NCBI RefSeq assembly: GCF_004745825.1
Contig: NZ_SRLA01000005.1
Coordinates: forward strand, 377,106 to 441,105
Reading direction: 5' to 3'
DNA from: Hymenobacter fodinae
Lineage (GTDB): Bacteria; Bacteroidota; Bacteroidia; Cytophagales; Hymenobacteraceae
DNA: 64,000 bases
Shown here one piece after another: positions 36,053-43,131 of this stretch. The notes beneath the pieces are model-generated. The model made no database searches. It was not told the DNA's origin and worked only from the letters and a program-made list of their open reading frames with translations. Within the stretch, counting starts at the first letter, position 1. The number at the start of each line of letters is the position of its first letter. The position numbers and the translations under genes are program-made.

Positions 36053-36796
36053 ATGGAACAGCCTACTTCCCCCACCGATCTGCTACCGCCCGCCCAGATC
36101 TACCCGCTCGGCGATGCGGCCGTGGTGCTGCAGCTCGGCGACACTATCAGCGAAGCTACCCACCGCACGCTGCAGGCTCTAGGCCACTCCCTCGATCATG
36201 CCACCTTCCCCGGCCTGCGCGAATACGTGCCGGCTTTCACTACCCTCACCGTGTATTACGACCCGTGGGTGGTAAGCCAACGCGGCCAGCATGACCCCAA
36301 CCAAGTTGTAGCCGAGTGGCTGTTTTCGCTGCTGCACAACCTCCCCACTGCTTCTGCAAGCGAACCTCAGCCCGTTGTGGAAATACCGGTGTGCTACGGA
36401 GGCCGCTACGGTCCCGACCTGGCCCTGGTGGCCGAGCATACTGGCCTAGCACCCGCAGAGGTCATTCGGCTGCACACCGAGCCGGAGTACTTAGTCTACA
36501 TGATTGGGTTTGCGCCCGGATTTCCGTACTTGGGCGGCATGCCCGAGCAGCTCTCCACTCCGCGCAAAGCGCATCCCCGCCCGCTGGTACCCGCGGGCTC
36601 GGTGGGCATTGCCGGGGGCCAAACCGGCGTGTACTCCTTGCCTACGCCCGGGGGCTGGCAGCTAATTGGCCGCACCCCGCTCCGCCTGTTCACGCCCGAG
36701 GGCGCCTCCCCCAGCCTGTTGCGGGCGGGTCAGCGGCTACGGTTCGTGGCTATTACGGAGGATACGTACGAACACCTGCTGACGCATGAGCAGTAG
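36053..36796 (+). CDS. pxpB: 5-oxoprolinase subunit PxpB (KipI family)
   Basis: 247 residues. It has the cyclophilin-like PxpB core: LGDAAVVLQLGD at the start, IPVCYGGRYGPDLALVAEHTGL in the middle, and the family signature IGFAPGFPYLGGMP. PxpABC together convert 5-oxoproline to glutamate with ATP hydrolysis in the cytoplasm. It overlaps pxpC by 11 bases, which implies translational coupling. In B. subtilis the homologue KipI also inhibits the sporulation kinase, which is not relevant here. Confidence 0.92.
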   Translation: MEQPTSPTDLLPPAQIYPLGDAAVVLQLGDTISEATHRTLQALGHSLDHATFPGLREYVPAFTTLTVYYDPWVVSQRGQHDPNQVVAEWLFSLLHNLPTASASEPQPVVEIPVCYGGRYGPDLALVAEHTGLAPAEVIRLHTEPEYLVYMIGFAPGFPYLGGMPEQLSTPRKAHPRPLVPAGSVGIAGGQTGVYSLPTPGGWQLIGRTPLRLFTPEGASPSLLRAGQRLRFVAITEDTYEHLLTHEQ

Positions 36797-37796
36797 CATT
36801 CTTCGGCCCGGTCTGCTCACCACCATTCAGGATGCCGGGCGCTTCGGCTACCAGCAGGCGGGCGTTATTGTGAGTGGCCCGATGGACCCTTGGGCGCTGC
36901 GCCTGGCCAACCTGCTCGTGGGCAACCCGCCCAATGCCGCCGGGCTGGAAATCACGCTGCTGGGCCCTACCATTCGCTTTGAAGCCGACCACCTGATTTG
37001 CCTGAGTGGGGCCGACTTATCCGCTACGCTCGATGGGCAGCAGTTGCCTCTGAACCGGCCCGTGGCAGTGCAGCAAGGCAGCACACTAGCTTTTGGGGCG
37101 GCGCGTATGGGCTGCCGGACTTACCTGGCGTTTTCGGGTGGGCTCACGGTGCCTGCGGTCCTCGGCAGTCAATCAACCTATTTGCGGGCCCAGCTGGGTG
37201 GTCTAGAAGGCCGAGCCCTGCGAGCCGGCAACGTGCTACCAGCAGCCGGCCCTACTCCTGCGGGGAAACGGCTGCATCAGCAACTGCTAGGCCAGTACCC
37301 CGGCCAAAACTGGGTGGCGGCGCGGTGGTACCCAGCGGTGGAGCCTGCCTTTGCTTCCGGCGGCAATGCCATAACGATACGGGCTATTCGGGGGCCGGAG
37401 TATGAGCTGTTTACGCCAGCAAGCCAGCAGAACTTTTGGCGGGAAGAGTTCTTGGTAACGCCCCACTCCGACCGCATGGGCTACCGGCTGGCGGGGCCAG
37501 GGCTGGACCGCCGCACCGAGCGGGAAATTCTCTCCTCGGCCGTTACCTTCGGCACGGTGCAGGTGCCAGCCTCTGGTGAGCCCATTGTGCTCATGGCCGA
37601 CCACCAAACCACCGGCGGTTACCCGCGCATCGGGCAGGTCATCTCGGCCGACTTTTCCCAACTGGCTCAGGTGCCGCCGGGTGGTCGGCTGCGCTTTCAG
37701 GAAGTCAGCCTTTCGGAAGCCCACTACTGGTCCCTACGCCAGGAAAAACAACTCCAGCAACTTCAACGGGCCCTAGCCCTGCGCTACTATCAATGA
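36786..37796 (+). CDS. pxpC: 5-oxoprolinase subunit PxpC (KipA family)
   Basis: 336 residues, biotin-dependent carboxyltransferase-like fold. Family motifs: ILRPGLLTTIQDAGRFGYQQ at the start, GLEITLLGPTIRFE, and DHQTTGGYPRIGQVI near the C-terminus. It forms the catalytic complex with PxpB and PxpA for ATP-dependent 5-oxoproline opening. It starts inside pxpB and overlaps pxpA by ATGA at 37793. The start is the ATG at 36786. Confidence 0.92.
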   Translation: MSSSILRPGLLTTIQDAGRFGYQQAGVIVSGPMDPWALRLANLLVGNPPNAAGLEITLLGPTIRFEADHLICLSGADLSATLDGQQLPLNRPVAVQQGSTLAFGAARMGCRTYLAFSGGLTVPAVLGSQSTYLRAQLGGLEGRALRAGNVLPAAGPTPAGKRLHQQLLGQYPGQNWVAARWYPAVEPAFASGGNAITIRAIRGPEYELFTPASQQNFWREEFLVTPHSDRMGYRLAGPGLDRRTEREILSSAVTFGTVQVPASGEPIVLMADHQTTGGYPRIGQVISADFSQLAQVPPGGRLRFQEVSLSEAHYWSLRQEKQLQQLQRALALRYYQ

Positions 37797-38572
37797 ATAA
37801 ACTGTACGCCGTCGACCTGAACTGTGACATGGGGGAAAGCTTCGGGGCTTATTCGCTAGGCCACGACGAAGCTATTTTGCCCAGTATCACCTCCGCCAAC
37901 ATTGCCTGCGGTTACCACGCCGGCGACCCAGCCGTGATGAAGCGTACCGTGCGCCTGGCTTTGCAGCACGGAGTAGCCATTGGGGCCCACCCCGGCCTGC
38001 CCGACCTAGTGGGTTTTGGTCGGCGCGAAATGGCGGTTTCTCCCGAAGAGGCCTATGATATGACGGTGTATCAACTGGGGGCGCTGGCTGCTTTCGTGCG
38101 GGCTGAGGGCGGCACCGTGCACCACGTAAAACCCCACGGCGCCCTTTATAATATGGCCGCCGTAAACCCTACTCTCGCTGAGGCCCTGGCCGAAGCCGTG
38201 TACCAGGTGCACCCCGAAGCCTGCCTTTATGGCCTGGCTGGCAGCGCCCTCATTAGTGCGGGCCAAAAGCTAGGCCTGCACGTTGCCCAAGAGGTTTTCG
38301 CCGACCGGACGTACCAGCCTAACGGCACCCTCACCCCCCGCCGTCAGCCCAACGCCCTACTCACCGACCCCGCCGCGGCTATTGCCCAAGTAGTGCGCAT
38401 GGTGCAGGAAGGCAAGGTGCAGGCCTTATCGGGTGAGGACGTGACTATTCAGGCAGATACTGTTTGCATTCACGGCGACGGCGCCCACGCCCTGGAATTT
38501 GCCCAGCGCATTCGGGCTACGCTTCAGCAAGCGGGCATTACGATTCAGGCTCCTTACCAGACTACTGCATGA
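37793..38572 (+). CDS. pxpA: 5-oxoprolinase subunit PxpA (LamB/YcsF family)
   Basis: 259 residues. The LamB/YcsF signature is DLNCDMGESFGAY, followed by SANIACGYHAGDP, GAHPGLPD and HVKPHGALYN. It is the third 5-oxoprolinase subunit. The start overlaps the pxpC stop and the stop overlaps the next start (ATGA at 38569), so four genes are translationally linked. The order B-C-A then transporter is consistent with the known ycsG/ycsF/kip group of Bacillus. Confidence 0.93.
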   Translation: MNKLYAVDLNCDMGESFGAYSLGHDEAILPSITSANIACGYHAGDPAVMKRTVRLALQHGVAIGAHPGLPDLVGFGRREMAVSPEEAYDMTVYQLGALAAFVRAEGGTVHHVKPHGALYNMAAVNPTLAEALAEAVYQVHPEACLYGLAGSALISAGQKLGLHVAQEVFADRTYQPNGTLTPRRQPNALLTDPAAAIAQVVRMVQEGKVQALSGEDVTIQADTVCIHGDGAHALEFAQRIRATLQQAGITIQAPYQTTA

Positions 38573-39762
38573 GGCCAACCCGCAACTGGGGGGTGCTGCT
38601 CGGCGCGGCCTTCCTGATGGCTACCTCGGCGGTGGGCCCCGGCTTCCTGACCCAAACCACCGTTTTTACCCAGTCGTTGGGGGCGAGCTTTGGTTTCGTG
38701 ATTCTCACCTCTATCCTCATGGATATTGGGGTGCAGCTCAACATTTGGCGGGTTATTGCCATGTCAGAAATGCGCGCCCCCGACATTGCCAACCGGGTAC
38801 TGCCTGGCCTAGGCGGCTTTATTTCAGCCCTGATTGTGGCGGGAGGGCTGGCGTTTAACATCGGGAACGTGGGTGGGGCCGGCCTGGGCCTGGAGGTGCT
38901 GACGGGGCTACCGGTAACGGTGTGCGCCGGGCTAGCCGCAGCCATGGCCATAGCTATCTTCCTGGTGCGCGAAGCGGGGCCACTTATGGACCGATTTGCT
39001 CAGCTTATGGGCTTGGTTATGATTGGGGCTATTATTTACGTGGCAGTTACCACCCATCCGCCGGCTGCCGAAGCTGCGCTGCGCACCATTGCCCCCGACA
39101 CTATTGATTTTACCGCCATTATCACGCTGGTAGGCGGCACCGTAGGGGGCTACATCACGTTTTCTGGTGGCCACCGCCTGCTTGATGCGGGCGTGAAGGG
39201 CCCCGCCGCTTTGTCCCAGGTAACGCAAAGCGCCATTATGGGCGTGTCGGTGGCCTCGCTGATTCGGGTGTTGCTGTTTCTGGCCACGCTGGGCGTCGTC
39301 GGCCAGGGATTGGCCATTAACGCCGACAACCCTACTGCCTCGGTGTTTCAGCTGGCCGCCGGGCAGGTGGGCTATAAGCTGTTTGGGGTGGTGATGTTCG
39401 CGGCGGCCATTACCTCTATTATCGGCTCGGCTTACACCTCCATCTCCTTTCTCAAATCGATGCTGCCGCGCGTAGCTGAGCACGAAAACAGCTGGATTAT
39501 CGGGTTCATTGCCTTATCCACCGTGGTCTTCGTTACTATTGGCAAACCCGTGGCATTGCTAGTATGGGCCGGAGCACTCAATGGGTTTATCTTACCCATT
39601 ACCCTCGGCACATTGCTCGTGGCTGCCTACCGGCCCAGCGTGGTTGGTACTGCGTACCGCCACCCGCTCTGGCTGGCGGCATTTGGGCTGCTGGTGGTAC
39701 TCCTCATGACCTGGATGAGCGGCACCGTGCTGGTGCAGCAGGTAGCTGGGCTCTTTGCATAA
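38569..39762 (+). CDS. Nramp-fold transporter of the pxp operon
   Basis: 397 residues, about 11 membrane helices. It belongs to the Nramp/YcsG group by layout and by helix 1 (FLMATSAVGPGFLTQT). However, the first-helix metal motif DPGN reads GPGF here, and the sixth-helix MPH is replaced by a SGGH-type segment (YITFSGGHRLL). The residues that coordinate Mn/Fe are thus absent, which argues for a different cargo. Fusion-like coupling to pxpA suggests 5-oxoproline or a related compound as substrate (inference). The start is the ATG at 38569. Confidence 0.85.
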   Translation: MRPTRNWGVLLGAAFLMATSAVGPGFLTQTTVFTQSLGASFGFVILTSILMDIGVQLNIWRVIAMSEMRAPDIANRVLPGLGGFISALIVAGGLAFNIGNVGGAGLGLEVLTGLPVTVCAGLAAAMAIAIFLVREAGPLMDRFAQLMGLVMIGAIIYVAVTTHPPAAEAALRTIAPDTIDFTAIITLVGGTVGGYITFSGGHRLLDAGVKGPAALSQVTQSAIMGVSVASLIRVLLFLATLGVVGQGLAINADNPTASVFQLAAGQVGYKLFGVVMFAAAITSIIGSAYTSISFLKSMLPRVAEHENSWIIGFIALSTVVFVTIGKPVALLVWAGALNGFILPITLGTLLVAAYRPSVVGTAYRHPLWLAAFGLLVVLLMTWMSGTVLVQQVAGLFA

Positions 39763-39833
39763 AGATGGAGCCTGCCCGAACGGTAAATCTAGCTGCCATG
39801 AAGATGATGGCATCAGGCCCTAACTAGTCGTGT

Positions 39834-41270
39834 ATGAAGTTACTCTCCCGAATTCTTGCCTGCTCTTTTCCTCTACTGGCAGTGGGCTGCGCTGGCCACC
39901 ACCCACCCCAAAAGGCCTACGACCTTGTTATCACGCATGCCAACGTGGTAGACGTGGAAACCGGCCAGATCAGGCCCGATCAGACCCTGGCCATTGCCGA
40001 TGGTCAGATCCGGCGGCTGGAAAAGGCAAACGGTCGGCCGTTACCCGCCACCCGCACCCTCGACGCCCAGGGTAAATACCTGATTCCGGGACTCTGGGAC
40101 ATGCATGTGCACTTCCGCGGCGGCGACTCCCTGATTACGGCCAACCGCAACCTGCTCCCGCTCTACCTGGCCCACGGCATCACTACAGTTCGTGATGCGG
40201 GCGGCGACCTGACACCTGCACTTTTCGACTGGCGGAGGCAAATTCGGGCCGGTAAGCTGGCGGGGCCCACTATATATACCTCCGGTCCCAAGATTGACGG
40301 GCCGGAACCCACCTGGGCTGGCTCCCTTCCGGTCGTGACGCAAGCAGATATTGATAAGGCCCTCGACTCCTTGCAGGCGTTGAAGGTCGACTACGTCAAG
40401 ATTTATGAAAGCACCATCTCGCGGGATGCCTTCCTAAACACCGTGGCCTCGGCGGAGAAGCGCGGCATGACTACAACGGGCCATATGCCCTACACTGCCA
40501 CGCTGCGCGAGGCCTCCGACCGGGGCCTGGATGCCTCGGAGCACTTGTATTACGTGTTCAAGGCTTGCTCAAGCAAGGAAGACAGCATCACCACGGCGGT
40601 GCAACGCAGCCAGGGCACGGCTAAGCCGCTAGGCCTGTTTGCGGTGCTGCCGGCCATCTACCGCACGTTTGACCCCACCGCCGAGGCGCGCATCTACCAA
40701 ACACTGGTGAAAAACAAAACGGCGGTGGTGCCCACGCTCTATATCCAGAAGCTGCTGGCCGAACTGCCCCAAACCGACCACTCCCGCGACTCTCTCCTGA
40801 CCTACATAGACCCTAAAATTCAGCGTACCTACGCCGGGCGCCTGAACGGGGCCCGCCGCCAGTCAGCGGCCATGCAGGCCTTCAATAAGCAGCTTGGTGC
40901 CAAGTTCATGTCCCTGGTGCCGGCCATGCACAAGGCAGGGGTAACACTGCTGGCCGGCTCCGACAGCGGTGCGTCCAACTCCTACGTGTACCCGGGCACC
41001 TCGCTGCTAGGTGAATTGGAACTGATGGTGCAGGCCGGCCTCACGCCCGCTCAGGCCTTGCAAACCGCCACCATCAACGGGGCCCGCTTCCTGAAAGCCG
41101 ACAAGTTTTCCGGCACCATCCAAGCTGGCAAAGCGGCTGACCTTGTTCTGTTAGACCAAAATCCCTTAACTAACATCAGCAGCCTGCGCCAGATCAACAC
41201 CGTTATTGCTCACGGCCACGTGTATACCGCCGCCGATTTGCGCCAGATGCTGCTGGCAGTAAAGCACTGA
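39834..41270 (+). CDS. Amidohydrolase-family lipoprotein
   Basis: 478 residues with lipobox AVGC (Cys19). Metal-dependent hydrolase barrel: IPGLWDMHVHFRGG supplies the first two His, the Lys in VDYVKIYES is in the carbamylated-Lys position, TTGHMPY gives a third His, and LLAGSDSGA gives the final Asp. Close relatives cleave cyclic amides or dipeptides. Being a lipoprotein, it acts outside the cytoplasm. It follows the oxoproline operon by 71 bases and may supply it, for example by releasing pyroglutamate or another lactam (inference). Confidence 0.85.
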   Translation: MKLLSRILACSFPLLAVGCAGHHPPQKAYDLVITHANVVDVETGQIRPDQTLAIADGQIRRLEKANGRPLPATRTLDAQGKYLIPGLWDMHVHFRGGDSLITANRNLLPLYLAHGITTVRDAGGDLTPALFDWRRQIRAGKLAGPTIYTSGPKIDGPEPTWAGSLPVVTQADIDKALDSLQALKVDYVKIYESTISRDAFLNTVASAEKRGMTTTGHMPYTATLREASDRGLDASEHLYYVFKACSSKEDSITTAVQRSQGTAKPLGLFAVLPAIYRTFDPTAEARIYQTLVKNKTAVVPTLYIQKLLAELPQTDHSRDSLLTYIDPKIQRTYAGRLNGARRQSAAMQAFNKQLGAKFMSLVPAMHKAGVTLLAGSDSGASNSYVYPGTSLLGELELMVQAGLTPAQALQTATINGARFLKADKFSGTIQAGKAADLVLLDQNPLTNISSLRQINTVIAHGHVYTAADLRQMLLAVKH

Positions 41271-41310
41271 GGGCACAATCAAATGTCACTCAATTCATCA
41301 TACCAGCCAG

Positions 41311-41847
41311 ATGCCCGTTCGTGAAATTCTGCAGCTAGGCCACCCCGTGCTGCGCCAGATAGCCCAACCCATTCCTGACCCAACCGCACCAGCCGTGGCC
41401 AGTCTTGTCACGGACTTGGCCGATACCGTAGGCCACTGGCGCGAAACGACTGGCTACGGTCGGGCCATTGCCGCGCCCCAAATTGGGGAGTTGCAGCGCG
41501 TGATTCTGCTGCGCCTGCCGGGCCAGCCGGTGTGGCCGCTTATCAATCCCAGCATCATCGACCACAGCCCCGAGAAGATGGTGGTGTGGGATGCCTGCCT
41601 TTCCTTTCTCTCCATCTTTATGCAAGTAGAGCGCTACGAGTGGATTACTGTGCGCTACCAAGACCTGCTAGGCCAGTGGCACGAAACTCAGGCGGGCGCC
41701 AAAGACGACCTCGCCGAACTGCTCCAGCATGAAATCGACCACCTCGACGGCATCCTCTCCATCGACCGCATGGTGGATGTAAAGTCGCTGTGCTCTCGCG
41801 AAGAGTTTGAGCGCCAGCACCGCGCCGACAGCCCCTATGGGCGGTAA
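41311..41847 (+). CDS. def: Atypical peptide deformylase
   Basis: 178 residues. The metal motif is HEIDH (140-144) with Cys96 in DACLSFL. Motif I reads GYGRAIAAPQIG instead of G-x-G-[LI]-AA-x-Q, and motif II DACLS in place of EGCLS. These fit a divergent deformylase of the kind that often exists beside a housekeeping copy. Deformylases remove the formyl group from nascent peptides. It lies 40 bases after the amidohydrolase gene and in the same direction. Whether this is the only copy in the genome is not visible. Confidence 0.85.
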   Translation: MPVREILQLGHPVLRQIAQPIPDPTAPAVASLVTDLADTVGHWRETTGYGRAIAAPQIGELQRVILLRLPGQPVWPLINPSIIDHSPEKMVVWDACLSFLSIFMQVERYEWITVRYQDLLGQWHETQAGAKDDLAELLQHEIDHLDGILSIDRMVDVKSLCSREEFERQHRADSPYGR

Positions 41848-41891
41848 AATGGTTCGGTAGTGATTCAGTGAGGATTTGACCCACTACCGCA

Positions 41892-42003
41892 CGTCATCCT
41901 GATGAAGTAAAGCTCTTTTGCGCCTGCCCAGTGGCCTAGCGCAACCTGCTGACCCAACTAAAGCTAGGCTAGGCCTGCCGCCAGTGTGCTGGGTTAGCAT
42001 GAC
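41892..42003. repeat. Possible decayed REP-like element
   Basis: The ends CGTCATCCTGA (41892-41902) and TTAGCATGAC (41994-42003) resemble the outer arms of the copies at 14210 and 50655, but the inner arms no longer pair well. Confidence 0.25.
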
Positions 42004-42043
42004 AGCCTTTAAGTGCGTACCATCTGCTTCGTGTTGCGTCCCG

Positions 42044-42051
42044 TACCTTTG
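42044..42051 (+). promoter_or_regulatory. -7 element TACCTTTG next to the start at 42057
   Basis: An exact TAnnTTTG ending 5 bases before the ATG at 42057. Transcription would begin at or beside the start codon, giving a leaderless message. Confidence 0.45.
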
Positions 42052-42056
42052 GGCTG

Positions 42057-42419
42057 ATGGCCAATATATACCACCCCTTCGTTGTTTACGACCTGCAAGA
42101 GCACGCCACCCCGGAACGGCAGTACCGTATTGTGGTTGATTTGTCGGAGATGGACGATTACTACACGGTGTTTGAGCGGCACGGCTTCAGTGGCAGCGGC
42201 GCCTCCTGGGCCGAGCACATTGAAACTATTGTGGAAGAACACGCCCCCGAACTGCTCGATCATATTGAGCTAGCGGGCGAGGGCGAAATCTTCCGTGCCT
42301 ACGCCGATAGCCGCGCCAGCGCCCAGCAGTTCCTAGGCCTAGTCCACCCCATCTTCGGCGACCTAGGCAGCTTAAGCAAATACCTTAGCCAAACCGACCC
42401 GGGGGATTTTTTTGAGTAG
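42057..42419 (+). CDS. Imm51-like immunity protein
   Basis: 120 residues. The centre, FERHGFSGSGASWAEHIETI, followed by APELLDHIEL and EIFRAYADSRASAQQFL, has the order and spacing of Imm51-family immunity proteins (hydrophobic helix, SGSGxxW loop, acidic helix, then a FxAYxxSxxAxxxF strand-helix). These proteins neutralise polymorphic-toxin domains. No toxin gene lies within the window next to it. The start is the ATG at 42057, directly after a -7 element. Assignment by pattern only. Confidence 0.65.
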   Translation: MANIYHPFVVYDLQEHATPERQYRIVVDLSEMDDYYTVFERHGFSGSGASWAEHIETIVEEHAPELLDHIELAGEGEIFRAYADSRASAQQFLGLVHPIFGDLGSLSKYLSQTDPGDFFE

Positions 42420-42475
42420 GCTGGCCTAGAGCATAGCAGGTCAAAAATTCAGTTGCGCAAAGTTCTTGTCAATGG

Positions 42476-43096
42476 CTAAAGTGAATGAGCTAGCCTTGCT
42501 TGTAACTCCAGCATTTTCTGTCGCTGCGTTCGGTAAATGGTTTTGGTTAGTTCATCCTCAATCCATTTCCTAGCCTCATTCTGATAACCATAGTTAAATA
42601 GGGTTTCGATAGCAAGCTCTGAGTTGGGTTCTTTTACTTGTATTAATTGCTGCATGATAGCTTCAACCCCATCTATGCGGTCCAGATACGGCAGTACTCT
42701 GGTGGTTATATCCTGTTCTACTAATCGAGATAAATTATCAAACTCCGATTGGTCCGTTAACTCATACCAAAGGTCGTCAGAGCCTTTCAGTTGCCCAATT
42801 CGCTTTCGAATCAAACAGGCTGGTTCCAGAAACCTTTCATTGGATATGCTTCTACCTCTTGTCCAGAGGCGTTCTGCTTCAGGTAAGTATATGCCTGTAT
42901 TGAGTGTAAATCGAATGTTGCTTCGGTCTCCATAAGCACTTTTCTGAATACTTAAAATTTTGCCCCAACCAGCTGAATCATAGTATCGAAAGTTATTCTT
43001 TGTTTTACTATAGCCTCGTTTCTTGAATTCAGGCCAAATGACTTTTGATACCAGCGTATCGAACTGAGTTTGGATTTCTGTTTTACTCACACTCAT
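42476..43096 (-). CDS. DUF4304-family protein
   Basis: 206 residues. The N-terminus matches DUF4304: FDTLVSKVIWPEFKKRGYSK followed by NNFRYYD and then GKILSIQKS. GC content is well below that of the flanking genes. DUF4304 genes are frequent in toxin-immunity neighbourhoods, and this one is convergent with the Imm51-like gene at 42057. The C-terminal third is helical (ETLFNYGYQNEARKWIEDEL). No biochemical role is established. Confidence 0.75.
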   Translation of the reverse strand: MSVSKTEIQTQFDTLVSKVIWPEFKKRGYSKTKNNFRYYDSAGWGKILSIQKSAYGDRSNIRFTLNTGIYLPEAERLWTRGRSISNERFLEPACLIRKRIGQLKGSDDLWYELTDQSEFDNLSRLVEQDITTRVLPYLDRIDGVEAIMQQLIQVKEPNSELAIETLFNYGYQNEARKWIEDELTKTIYRTQRQKMLELQARLAHSL

Positions 43097-43131
43097 TTTC
43101 TCGCTGTACTAATCCCTATACCAAGTACCTA

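Noticed and set aside
36053..38572. pxpB/pxpC as allophanate hydrolase or urea carboxylase subunits
   Set aside because: The presence of pxpA (LamB/YcsF) and the lack of an amidase domain or biotin carboxylase gene favour the 5-oxoprolinase complex.
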